Shown here: in pieces, positions 33,021-40,144 of the stretch | Layout of the letters: the number at the start of each line of letters is the position of its first letter | Position numbering within the stretch: the stretch's first letter is position 1 | IMG/VR virus record: IMGVR_UViG_3300034779_000011 | Coordinates: 1 to 53,704 of that record | From: a virus | DNA length: 53,704 nucleotides | Strand: one strand, 5' to 3' | Position numbers and translations under genes: made by a program | Notes under the pieces: model-generated | What the model was told of the DNA's origin: nothing | Databases searched by the model: none | The model's input: the letters and a program-made list of their open reading frames with translations, nothing else

Positions 33021-33730
33021 GGATCGACGTCACAGCCGACGCCCGCCAGGTCGAGCGGGCGTTCGGCTCCCTGGCCCGCGATCAGATGCCCTTCGCCACC
33101 AGCCGGGCGATCAACGCGACGGCGTTCGACGTGGACGAGGCCGCCACCCGGCAGCTGGCGGGCAGCTTCACCGTGCGGCGGCGCGACTTCGCGTCCCGCG
33201 CGTTCAAGCCCGGCCCCGCGGCCACGAAGACCCGGCTCCATCGCGACGTGAAGCTGGAGCCGCCGGGCGGCGCGCAGCGCGCGGACATCTTCGCCAAGTT
33301 CGAGCACGGCGGCGTCAAGAAGCCGCAGGGCACTCGCCTGGCGATCCCGGAGTCTGGGGTCCGGAGGACCAGGGCCGGCATTGTGGCGCCCTCGCTTCGG
33401 CCCCGGGCGCTGGACTTCAAGGCGCAGTCGCCCAACGTGCTGATCGGCAAGAACCGCACGGTGATGATCCGGACCGCGGGCGGCAAGGGGATCATCCTCC
33501 AGCGCACCGGCCGGGGGCGGAAGGGCAGGCGGGGCAGGCGGGTGCTGGTTTCGGACCTGCGCACGCGCAAGGTGAGGGACGTGAGCCTGAAGGTGCTCTA
33601 CGGACTCGCGCCGCGCGCGCGGATCGACGGCCGCCTGGAGTTCTTCCCGACCGCGGAGAAGACCGTGCAGACGGTGTTTCCGGAGCACCTGAAGCGAGAG
33701 CTGATGAAGGCGGTTGTGACCAGGCGGTGA
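33017..33730 (+). CDS. Phage tail-associated protein, basic (237 aa; possibly gpZ-like)
   Basis: GTG start in GTGA overlap. N-terminus VRIDVTADARQVERAFGSLA, then ATSRAINATAFDVDEAATRQ and RRRDFASRAFKPGPAATKTR, resembling phage proteins annotated as minor tail or gpZ-like. A very basic Arg/Lys stretch (RTGRGRKGRRGRRV) follows the middle. The assignment rests on this weak similarity and position. Confidence 0.45.
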   Translation: MRIDVTADARQVERAFGSLARDQMPFATSRAINATAFDVDEAATRQLAGSFTVRRRDFASRAFKPGPAATKTRLHRDVKLEPPGGAQRADIFAKFEHGGVKKPQGTRLAIPESGVRRTRAGIVAPSLRPRALDFKAQSPNVLIGKNRTVMIRTAGGKGIILQRTGRGRKGRRGRRVLVSDLRTRKVRDVSLKVLYGLAPRARIDGRLEFFPTAEKTVQTVFPEHLKRELMKAVVTRR

Positions 33731-33791
33731 GATGGTTAGCTTTCGGGCGAAGAGGCGTGGGTGTGTCGGGCCGCGGCGGAGAAGCTTCCAC

Positions 33792-34199
33792 ATGCGAATC
33801 CTTCTGAGATCCCTCGAAGACTTCCGCGAAGCCTGCCGGACGCACCAGGCGATGCATGGCGTCGCCCAAGGCGTCCTTCGACGCCAACACAAACGCTGGG
33901 ACCGGGCTGAAGGCATTGCACGGTCGCTCTCACTGAGTCCGGAAGAGGTGTACGCCGGACTTGAGGCGGCGCGCGACGATGAGGCGCTCGTTCGGCGCGC
34001 GTCGAACCTGACGATGCGCCTGCCGATCCCCGGCGGCGTTCCGGCTGCGGTCTCTCTCTGCCTTCTGGACGCCGATGACTCGCGTATCTGCGAAGCCGCA
34101 GCGACCTGGTTCGCGTTAGGCGGGCACCAGAAGCAGTGCATAGGTCTGACGCCGTTCGTACGCGCCACCAGGGGGGGCTCGGCAAAAAAGGGGGGGTGA
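33792..34199 (+). CDS. Hypothetical helical protein (135 aa)
   Basis: ATG at 33792 is preceded by GGAGAAGC; a longer frame begins at 33732. The product is helical (ILLRSLEDFREACRTHQAMH; GIARSLSLSPEEVYAGLEAA), with DADDSRICEAAATWF near the end and a basic Lys/Gly tail. Less GC-biased than the tail genes. It closes the tail block just before late control element 2. Confidence 0.5.
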   Translation: MRILLRSLEDFREACRTHQAMHGVAQGVLRRQHKRWDRAEGIARSLSLSPEEVYAGLEAARDDEALVRRASNLTMRLPIPGGVPAAVSLCLLDADDSRICEAAATWFALGGHQKQCIGLTPFVRATRGGSAKKGG

Positions 34200-34285
34200 C
34201 GGGCGCGCAGAGAGAGATTGTGCTGACCGGGTCGCCGGACGCCGCCGCCCCGGGAAGCGGTTGGCGCCCGCCCCCACGATTTCTC

Positions 34286-34407
34286 TTGCCAGCCGCGACG
34301 AACACGTGTAGTTTCCACCACATTCGTGTAGACGGGCGCCCAGAGCGCACCCGACCCGGTGGGGGTCCGAGCCGATGTTTCGGCTTGGGCCCCTGTTTCG
34401 TTTTGCC
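34286..34407 (+). promoter_or_regulatory. Late control element copy 2: promoter-like boxes plus leader hairpin
   Basis: TTGCCA (34286-34291) and TAGTTT (34309-34314) are 17 bases apart inside TGTAGTTTC, just as in copy 1. Bases 34343-34407 match 15752-15816 at 63 of 65 positions. They contain the same 13-bp stem with loop TGTT and the trailing CGTTTTG. The element occupies most of the 254-base gap between 34199 and 34454 and faces the membrane, zinc-ribbon and tail-fibre genes. Confidence 0.65.
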
Positions 34408-34453
34408 AGTGCCCCCTTACCACACAAAACCTCCCGCGCAGGAAGCGCCGAAG

Positions 34454-34819
34454 ATGACGCCTGCCCGCCGGACCGCTTCGACATGGTTCAGCCGACTGCG
34501 CGAAAGCACGCTCACCATGGCCGCGGTGGTGGGCGCCGCCTCCGCGCTACTCACCATGGGTCTTAACAGCGCCGTGCGCGTGAAGGCGGTGGGCGCGCTG
34601 CCGGCGCGGGTGGACTCGATCAGCCTGAGCTACGTCAACAGGCAGGCGTACGACTCCCTGGCCGCTCGCGTGGGGGGGCTGGAGGAGGGGCAGAGGAAGA
34701 TCCTCACGCGCCTGGACGCGATCCACCGCCAGCAGCTCTACGGCGACTGCAAGGCCGGCGGCGACACCCTGCCCGATATCTGCGCCCGGCGTCACCTGGC
34801 GCCGGACCTCACCCGCTAA
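34454..34819 (+). CDS. Membrane protein, lysis-cassette candidate (121 aa)
   Basis: First gene after control element 2. A transmembrane helix lies at about residues 20-40 (LTMAAVVGAASALLTMGLNS). A heptad-like stretch follows (LAARVGGLEEGQRKILTRLD), and the polar C-terminus holds two cysteines (YGDCKAGGDTLPDICARRH). One N-terminal helix with a coiled coil fits a pinholin, a spanin-like protein or a phage membrane effector. No holin family signature is certain. Confidence 0.55.
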   Translation: MTPARRTASTWFSRLRESTLTMAAVVGAASALLTMGLNSAVRVKAVGALPARVDSISLSYVNRQAYDSLAARVGGLEEGQRKILTRLDAIHRQQLYGDCKAGGDTLPDICARRHLAPDLTR

Positions 34820-34832
34820 CGGCAGACGCGCC

Positions 34833-34994
34833 ATGCAGTGGTGCGAGAAGACGGGGAAGCAGTGCCACGACAGGGCCGGGGCCAACCGGCACCGCGGCGC
34901 CATGCGGCGGCGGGGGAGGCGCCGCGCTCCGCTGGACGTCTACCGCTGCAAGCACTGCCGGGCCTACCACGTCGGGAGGAACAACCGCGCATGA
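34833..34994 (+). CDS. Cys/His-rich miniprotein (53 aa)
   Basis: ATG at 34833; ends in ATGA overlap. Contains QWCEKTGKQCH near the N-terminus and CKHCRAYHVG near the C-terminus, linked by a very basic stretch, a likely zinc-ribbon fold with one metal. First of three adjacent small metal-binding proteins. Possibly nucleic-acid-binding (inference). Confidence 0.6.
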   Translation: MQWCEKTGKQCHDRAGANRHRGAMRRRGRRRAPLDVYRCKHCRAYHVGRNNRA

Positions 34995-35716
34995 GCCTGT
35001 CTCGCCGTTCCTCAGGGAACCCCGTCGCTATGCGCGCGACGCTGCCGCTCCCGGGCGCCGCACGCAGCGTCGTTCCGCGGAGCCTCTGCCCGTTCCGTGA
35101 CGAGCTCTGCGGCGAATGTCGCTGCCCGACCTGCTGCACGGGGAAGAGCGACCTGACGCCGGAGGAGAAGGTGCGCCGGCTGGACAACCTGGCGAGCGAC
35201 CAGCGTTGGCCGCCGGAGGACCAGGCGAGGTTCCGCGCGGCCGCGGACGCGCTGAGGCGGGAGTTGACGGGCGATGCAAGGCGGCGTCCGCGGCGTATGG
35301 CCGCGCCGCAGACGGATGGAGGACTCGCCGTGACGGCCGCGCTGGCGTGCGGGGCGCTGGGGCTCCTGATCGCGGGCGCCATGCTCTGGCTGCTGGCGAG
35401 CGAGGACGGGCAGGACCAGCAGGCGCTCCGCCGGTCGCGCGAGATCCTGGGAGGCCTCCCCGACGCGAGGCAGCAGGGGAGCGGCAGTGACCTGCCGTGG
35501 ATCGGGGCACCGGAAGCGGTCAAGGCCATGGGCCCCGCAGGTGGCCACCTGTACCCGGCGAGCCCCGCGCCGCTGCCCGGCTGCCCGCGGGTCAACTGCG
35601 GTGGTACCCTGCTCACGAGGGTCCGCGACGACGTCCGGTACTGCACCCGGTGTGGCGGCGTGTTCCGCCCCGCGGAGAGCATTTTCGCGCTGGCAGGTAT
35701 CGAGGAGCCGCAGTGA
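34991..35716 (+). CDS. Membrane-anchored double zinc-ribbon protein (241 aa)
   Basis: A cysteine cluster near residues 33-49 (CPFRDELCGECRCPTCC) and a C-terminal ribbon (CPRVNCGGTLLTRV then YCTRCGGVFR) flank a central transmembrane helix (TAALACGALGLLIAGAMLWL, about 115-135). The layout suggests that one end is inside and one outside the membrane. No family known. It is coupled to its neighbours by ATGA and GTGA overlaps. Confidence 0.55.
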   Translation: MSLSRRSSGNPVAMRATLPLPGAARSVVPRSLCPFRDELCGECRCPTCCTGKSDLTPEEKVRRLDNLASDQRWPPEDQARFRAAADALRRELTGDARRRPRRMAAPQTDGGLAVTAALACGALGLLIAGAMLWLLASEDGQDQQALRRSREILGGLPDARQQGSGSDLPWIGAPEAVKAMGPAGGHLYPASPAPLPGCPRVNCGGTLLTRVRDDVRYCTRCGGVFRPAESIFALAGIEEPQ

Positions 35717-35817
35717 GCGACGGCTGGTGCTGTCACCCGAGAAACGGGGCCGGTCCGCACGAGGGCAGCACGTGGCGCTGCCCGGAGTGTCACCGGCTGA
35801 TCCCGATTCTGCGCTGA
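35713..35817 (+). CDS. Zinc-ribbon miniprotein (34 aa)
   Basis: GTG start overlapping the previous stop. Sequence pattern WCCHPRNGAG to WRCPECHRL provides four Cys/His ligands. Shorter than most annotated genes but in a clear translational overlap, and consistent with neighbouring metal-binding genes. Confidence 0.5.
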   Translation: MSDGWCCHPRNGAGPHEGSTWRCPECHRLIPILR

Positions 35818-35884
35818 GAGGCGCACCGCGCTGCGCGGCCGCGGGAGACTGCCGCGTAACCGAACAGGAAGGAGGCCTCCGCAG

Positions 35885-36541
35885 ATGCGATCCGTCTTCA
35901 CCCGCCGCACCGCCGTGCTGGCCTGCGCCCTCGCGCTGCTGCCGGCCACCCTCCACGCCAGGGCGCACGACCCGGTGGGGGAGATCCTCAACGCCGTGTC
36001 GATCATGAACGAGACCGTGCCGCCCGGCGCCGCCGAGAGCGCCGTGATGATGGTGCCCGCGCCCACCGTGCTGGTCCTCTCGCGCCGCGAGGTCGAACGT
36101 TACCGGCCGCGGGACTGCAACGAGACCTGCATCTCCATCCTGTCGCCCCCGATGGTCGCAGGGGAAGAGCCGCAGATGGCAACGCTCTCGCCCGAATTCG
36201 CCGCAGTGCTGCGCCTCTGGTTCGTGGACGCCGACCTGCGCCACGTGGACGAGAACTGGCCGCACGGGTGGCTCACTCCCGAGATGGCGCGCGAGAGCGG
36301 GCTGATCGCCTTCGACGAAAACCACGCCGCCCTGGTCGTCGACTTCATGGCGCGCCACCCGGGGGCGGCGCGCGTGGTGGTCCACTGCGAGATGGGCGGG
36401 TCGCGGTCACCGGGCGTCGCGCTCGGTCTGGCAGACGCGGCGCTCGTGCGCGACGCATCGGCGGACCGATGGCCCGGCTACAACCGACACGTACGCGAGA
36501 CCCTCGCCACGACGGCGCGGCGGCGGATGCTCGCCGGCTGA
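35885..36541 (+). CDS. Protein tyrosine phosphatase-like protein with a signal peptide
   Basis: Signal-peptide-like start (RRTAVLACALALLPATLHA), so the protein may be exported. The catalytic signature HCEMGGSRSPG carries Cys168 and Arg174 (CX5R), and upstream LVLSRREVERYR, CISILSPP and LWFVDADLRH match bacterial and phage tyrosine/dual-specificity phosphatase-like proteins. Relatives that I recall are cytoplasmic; an exported form is unusual. An internal ATG (about codon 55) would give the cytoplasmic form. ATG preceded by GAAGGAGG. Role unknown; perhaps lysogenic conversion. Confidence 0.7.
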   Translation: MRSVFTRRTAVLACALALLPATLHARAHDPVGEILNAVSIMNETVPPGAAESAVMMVPAPTVLVLSRREVERYRPRDCNETCISILSPPMVAGEEPQMATLSPEFAAVLRLWFVDADLRHVDENWPHGWLTPEMARESGLIAFDENHAALVVDFMARHPGAARVVVHCEMGGSRSPGVALGLADAALVRDASADRWPGYNRHVRETLATTARRRMLAG

Positions 36542-36542
36542 C

Positions 36543-36851
36543 GTGCGCCGCTTCCTCGCCGGGCTGCTGGTGGGCGCGCTCGCGCTCGCGGGCGGGGTCC
36601 GCCTCTACGTGGACCACAGCCCGGTGTGCGAGCGCGCCGCACGCCGTGCGTGGCGGCGCGTGCGCGTGCTGCTGGCCGGGGCGGCGCTCAGCTGCACGGC
36701 TGCGCCGGAGCGGCTCGAACCGCTGCCCGCCCGGAGCGTCCCGGCGGCCTGGGTGGCGCCGCGGCCGGCTCCCGACACCGCGTCGCTGCCGCGCTGCAAC
36801 GGCGGGCGGCGCTTCCGCCCCTACCTCTGCGGGTACCGCAGCGCGGACTGA
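36543..36851 (+). CDS. Small exported or membrane protein (102 aa)
   Basis: GTG start one base after the phosphatase-like stop. N-terminal hydrophobic helix FLAGLLVGALALAGGVRLYV, a basic stretch, another short hydrophobic patch (VLLAGAALSC), and a Pro-rich C-terminus with a terminal Cys pair. Could be an inner-membrane or spanin-like partner; no lipobox is convincing. Confidence 0.5.
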   Translation: MRRFLAGLLVGALALAGGVRLYVDHSPVCERAARRAWRRVRVLLAGAALSCTAAPERLEPLPARSVPAAWVAPRPAPDTASLPRCNGGRRFRPYLCGYRSAD

Positions 36852-36897
36852 CCAGTTCTCCCAACCCGCTTCCGATCACAAGGAACACGGCCCTCTG

Positions 36898-37500
36898 ATG
36901 CTCGCCCCCGCTGCCTGGAACCTGATGCTGGACGCGCTGGCCGCCGTCGCGCAGTACGTCTCCCTCCACAGCGCCTACAGCGCCACCGGCGCCAACGAGA
37001 TCTCCGGAGGCTCGCCCGCGTACGCTCGCAAGGCGAAGACGTGGAACGCGGCTTCCGAGTCCGCCTTGGACGACAGCAACACGGCCACCTTCGACGTGCC
37101 GGGCGGCGGGACGCAGGTCGCCTTCCTGGGCCTCTGGAGCGCCGCGAGCGCCGGCACCTTCTACGGGATGATCCCGCTCGGCAGCACCGGCGGCTACAAG
37201 CCGTTTACCGTCACGACGGCGAGCGACACGGTCAACTGCCCGTCCCACGGATTCTCGGACGGGGAGCGGGTCGTGTTCCTGGGCGGGGCGCCGGCCGGTC
37301 TCAGCGAAGGCGTCATCTACTTCGTCCGCGACTCCGCCACGGACTCCTTCAAGGTGGCCGCCACGTCGGGAGGCGTCGCGATCGACCTCACCGGCCAGGC
37401 GTCGGCCGGCATGGCGGTGACCCGGATCGTACCCGAGACCTTCAACGGCCAGGGCACGCACCAGGTCACCGACACCGACATCGCCCGGGTGTTCGGATGA
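36898..37500 (+). CDS. Tail fibre protein with a duplicated beta module (200 aa)
   Basis: Phage tail-fibre-like start (LAPAAWNLMLDALAAVAQYV, SLHSAYSATGANEISGGSPA). Central TFDVPGGGTQVAFLGLWS fits the same family. Residues ~115-170 carry the same module as the connector at 21371: HGFSDGERVVFLGGAPAGLS, then YFVRDSATDSFKVAATSGGV. ATG at 36898 was chosen because the upstream frame lies over another gene. Confidence 0.68.
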   Translation: MLAPAAWNLMLDALAAVAQYVSLHSAYSATGANEISGGSPAYARKAKTWNAASESALDDSNTATFDVPGGGTQVAFLGLWSAASAGTFYGMIPLGSTGGYKPFTVTTASDTVNCPSHGFSDGERVVFLGGAPAGLSEGVIYFVRDSATDSFKVAATSGGVAIDLTGQASAGMAVTRIVPETFNGQGTHQVTDTDIARVFG

Positions 37501-38309
37501 TCGAGGTCTTCCGCAACAACGCCGCCGGCACCCTGGCGTCGGGGATCACCTCCGGGGCGACGTCGCTCACGCTGCAGGCCGGGAACGGCGCGAAGTTCCC
37601 AAGCCCTGGCGCCAGCGAGTTCTTCTTCGCGACCCTGGAGGAGGGCTCGACCGTGGAGGTGGTCAAGGTGACCGCGCGCTCCTCCGACACCTTCACCGTC
37701 ACACGTGCCCAACAGGGATCGAGCGGAAGCGCGTTCGGGAGCGGGGCGAAGTTCGAACAGCGCCTCACCCGCAGCTCCGTGGAGGGGGCGATCTACGGAG
37801 CGCTCCACCAGCGCTTCGCGAGCGGTGAGTACTACCACTCCTACTCGCCGGGACTCAGCAGCGCGAACGTGTCGGCGAACACGCTGCGGGCGGCGCCGTT
37901 CTACGTCCCGGTCCGCACGGCGTTCGACCGGATCGCCTGCGAGGTTGCGACCTTCGCCGCGAGCTCGGTGGTGCGCCTGGGCGTGTACGCGGACGGGGGC
38001 GACGGCAAGCCCGGCGCCCTCCTCTTCGAGGCCGGCACGGTGGACAGCACCAGCAACGGTGTCAAGGCGATCACCATTAGCCAGACGCTGGACCCCGGCG
38101 TCTACTGGCTGGCCGCGCAGCCGGAGGGCGCGACGGTGGGTCTCAGGAACTTCACCGCCCTCGGCGCCTTCCTGGCCCGGAACGCCACCTTCGGGACCAC
38201 GACGCACAACGGGTACAGCGTCGCGAGCGCGGCCGGATCCCTGCCGTCCTCGTTCGGCGCGGGCTCGCTTACCAACGCCACCCCCGTGGTGGCCCTCCGG
38301 GCCGCGTGA
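37497..38309 (+). CDS. Tail fibre / receptor-binding-like protein (270 aa)
   Basis: ATGA overlap. N-terminal module ASGITSGATSLTLQAGNGAK with EGSTVEVVKVTARSSDTFTV is a common phage fibre head. The C-terminal half is a galactose-binding/jelly-roll-like domain (TAFDRIACEVATFAASSVVR; VYADGGDGKPGALLFEAGTV), suited to a receptor-binding tip. Appears complete. Confidence 0.68.
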   Translation: MIEVFRNNAAGTLASGITSGATSLTLQAGNGAKFPSPGASEFFFATLEEGSTVEVVKVTARSSDTFTVTRAQQGSSGSAFGSGAKFEQRLTRSSVEGAIYGALHQRFASGEYYHSYSPGLSSANVSANTLRAAPFYVPVRTAFDRIACEVATFAASSVVRLGVYADGGDGKPGALLFEAGTVDSTSNGVKAITISQTLDPGVYWLAAQPEGATVGLRNFTALGAFLARNATFGTTTHNGYSVASAAGSLPSSFGAGSLTNATPVVALRAA

Positions 38310-38310
38310 G

Positions 38311-38571
38311 ATGCCAGGATCGAAACCGCTCCACACGTACAACCAGCAGGGGCAGCTGGTCGAGTCCGGCACCCTCTCCGTCCCTGACGAGGAGGTCAAC
38401 CGCGACGCGATCGAGGCGGGTCTCCGGGCCATGGCCATCACCCTGCGCGGCTACAGGAACAACACCGGCGGGTTCACCAACGTCCAGCGGGATCAGGCGA
38501 TCCGGGACCTGTCCGCGGTCGTTCTGCGGCTGCTGCGTCTCCAGCTGGCCGAGCTGAGCGGGACGGACTGA
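38311..38571 (+). CDS. Tail fibre-region hypothetical protein (86 aa)
   Basis: ATG immediately after the fibre stop. An acidic, helical protein (EEVNRDAIEAGLRAMAITLR) with a leucine-rich C-terminus (DLSAVVLRLLRLQLAELSG). Such proteins often accompany fibre genes as chaperones or fibre-associated subunits; no family named. Confidence 0.55.
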   Translation: MPGSKPLHTYNQQGQLVESGTLSVPDEEVNRDAIEAGLRAMAITLRGYRNNTGGFTNVQRDQAIRDLSAVVLRLLRLQLAELSGTD

Positions 38572-38572
38572 C

Positions 38573-39307
38573 GTGCAGCTGAACCGCCACCCGCTGGGCG
38601 TCGCTCCCCTGAACGGGGCCGCCGGCGCCGCGGCGCTCGCGACGAACGGCGTCGCGGCGGGCTCGGTGGCGGCGGCCGGCGTGGTCTCCGGAGCGAAAAA
38701 GGGGGGCGGCGTCGCGGGCGCGTCCCTCGCCTTCAGCTTCGCGGTGGCCGCCCAGAAGCGGGGTGAGGCGTCCGGCTGCGCCGGCGTCGGCGCGGGAGGG
38801 GCGGTCGAGGCGGTGGTCCAGCACACGGCTACCGCCGCCGGCGGCGTGGCCGCGGCGGGGCTGGCTTCCGGAACGCGTCACTGCACGGCGCCGGCGGCGG
38901 GGGCGGGGCTCGCGCTGGGCGGCGCCTGCTGGGCGGCTAAGGGCGCCGCCTCGGCCGCCGTGGGCGGCGCGGGAGTCACGTGCGCCGCGGCGACGTTGAA
39001 GGGATCGTCCGCACAGGCGCGGGCAGAGCTGGCGGTGAGCGCCGCGGCTGGCGTCGGCAAGCAGTCGGCCGGCCCGGCGGCGCTGGGGCTGGCGGTGGCG
39101 ACGGCCTTCGCCGGGCGGAAGGTGAGCGCCGGCACCGTGTACGTCACGCTGGGCATCGGCGGAACGGTTGCGGCGGGCGCTCTCGTCGTCGCGGTCCGCT
39201 ACCGCGTCAGCTTCACGGTCTCCGCGCTCGCGCCGATGCTGTCTGCGTCGGGCCTCCGGCCCGAGGTGGCCGCGTCGGCGCTCGCCCCCAACCTTTCCGC
39301 GGAGTAG
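38573..39307 (+). CDS. Ala/Gly-rich repetitive protein (244 aa)
   Basis: GTG start. Dominated by Ala, Gly and Val with imperfect repeats such as GVAAAGLASG and AAGVVSGAK, and four scattered Cys. The end is more normal (VRYRVSFTVSALAPMLSASG). It resembles fibre-tip or low-complexity structural proteins of temperate phages; a self-assembling shaft is possible. The composition is unlike all neighbours. Confidence 0.5.
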   Translation: MQLNRHPLGVAPLNGAAGAAALATNGVAAGSVAAAGVVSGAKKGGGVAGASLAFSFAVAAQKRGEASGCAGVGAGGAVEAVVQHTATAAGGVAAAGLASGTRHCTAPAAGAGLALGGACWAAKGAASAAVGGAGVTCAAATLKGSSAQARAELAVSAAAGVGKQSAGPAALGLAVATAFAGRKVSAGTVYVTLGIGGTVAAGALVVAVRYRVSFTVSALAPMLSASGLRPEVAASALAPNLSAE

Positions 39308-39312
39308 CGGCC

Positions 39313-39621
39313 GTGTCCCAGAAGTTCACGGTGGGCCAGGAGATCACCGTCACCGCTTGCTTCACGCACCCCGAGACCGGCGAGCCGGCCAACAGCCAGG
39401 ACCCGGTGACGTTCACGTTCCTTGGGGAAAGAGGACAGGAGCTCGCGGTCGTCACGAAGGGGCCGGAGGAGGCGAGCCCGACCGGGACCTACGAGGGTGC
39501 GCGGATCGTGGACGGGAGCGAAGGGGCGTGGGTGGACTGCAGGGTGATCGGCTACCCGGGTGGCAGGCGCGCGTCGGACCAGAAGCGGGCGTACATCGCC
39601 GACTCAAGCGGGGTGTTCTGA
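39313..39621 (+). CDS. Beta-rich hypothetical fibre-cluster protein (102 aa)
   Basis: GTG start. Reads as a small beta domain: KFTVGQEITVTACFTHPETG, VTFTFLGERGQELAVV, and GARIVDGSEGAWVDCRVI. It may be an Ig-like domain that binds the virion surface. Its stop overlaps the next start (TGATG). Confidence 0.55.
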   Translation: MSQKFTVGQEITVTACFTHPETGEPANSQDPVTFTFLGERGQELAVVTKGPEEASPTGTYEGARIVDGSEGAWVDCRVIGYPGGRRASDQKRAYIADSSGVF

Positions 39622-39851
39622 TGGGCCTCTTCCGCCGCCGGCGGCGCGCCCACTGGCGCCAGGTCCGCCGCCGCACGCCCGCGCCGATCCGCGCCCCGCA
39701 GATGGCCGCGCTGCGCCGCAGCCTGGCCCGGATGCTCGGGGTCTCCGTCACCTCGCTCACCTCCAGCCAGGTGGAGTGCTTCTCCTACGGGCTGGAGCTG
39801 GGCAGGCGGGTGGAGATGCAGGGGATCGGGAAGGTGCTCAAGGGCGCGTGA
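39621..39851 (+). CDS. Small basic hypothetical protein, last gene of the late operon (76 aa)
   Basis: Basic N-terminus (LFRRRRRAHWRQVRRRTP), then a helix-turn-helix-like segment (AALRRSLARMLGVSVTSLTS, QVECFSYGLELGRRV). May bind nucleic acid. TGATG overlap with the upstream gene. Followed by 190 bases without genes that contain two hairpins. Confidence 0.5.
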   Translation: MGLFRRRRRAHWRQVRRRTPAPIRAPQMAALRRSLARMLGVSVTSLTSSQVECFSYGLELGRRVEMQGIGKVLKGA

Positions 39852-39906
39852 CCAGCAGCCGACCGTAGGATGCGGCGCGACAATCGCGCGCAGTCAGTTA
39901 GGACAG

Positions 39907-39936
39907 CACGGCCGCCGGCACCTCCCGGCGGCTGTG
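39907..39936 (+). terminator. Hairpin at the end of the late operon
   Basis: CACGGCCGCCGG and CCGGCGGCTGTG pair over 12 positions (one G-T) with loop CACCTC, about 55 bases after the last late gene. No T-run follows, so if it terminates it may need Rho. Confidence 0.55.
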
Positions 39937-40002
39937 CGATTGAGCAGGGGGGCAGAAGGCGGCGAGCCCCCGGCCTGAACGGAACCGCGGGTTCGTAATC
40001 CC

Positions 40003-40018
40003 GGGGGCACGAGCCCCC
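40003..40018 (+). terminator. Second hairpin and 14-base C tract
   Basis: GGGGGC-ACGA-GCCCCC forms a 6-bp stem, and the 3' arm merges into 14 consecutive C residues (40014-40027), upstream of the regulator promoter. The tract is prone to length changes by slippage. Confidence 0.4.
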
Positions 40019-40042
40019 CCCCCCCCCTCCCCGCCCCCCTCG

Positions 40043-40116
40043 GAGATGAAAATTCATCTCTTGACAATGTGATGAGCCTTCACCATACTAACAACCGCGA
40101 GGCCGATCGCGGTTGT
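40043..40116 (+). promoter_or_regulatory. Sigma-70-type promoter with two operator-like dyads
   Basis: TTGACA (40061-40066) and CATACT (40084-40089) are 17 bases apart, the best consensus promoter in the window. A perfect dyad GAGATGAA-AA-TTCATCTC (40043-40060) abuts the -35. A second, ACAACCGCGA-GGCCGA-TCGCGGTTGT (40091-40116), begins just after the -10. Dyads around a promoter of a DNA-binding gene point to autoregulation. The second could also form an mRNA leader hairpin. Confidence 0.72.
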
Positions 40117-40144
40117 GTGTCGCCTACGGAGGGGGATTGTTGTC

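Noticed and set aside
39960-40020. tRNA-like T-arm (CGGGTTCGTAATCCCG) after the late operon
   Set aside because: The stem-loop resembles a T-arm, but no acceptor, D-arm or anticodon arm can be built around it.
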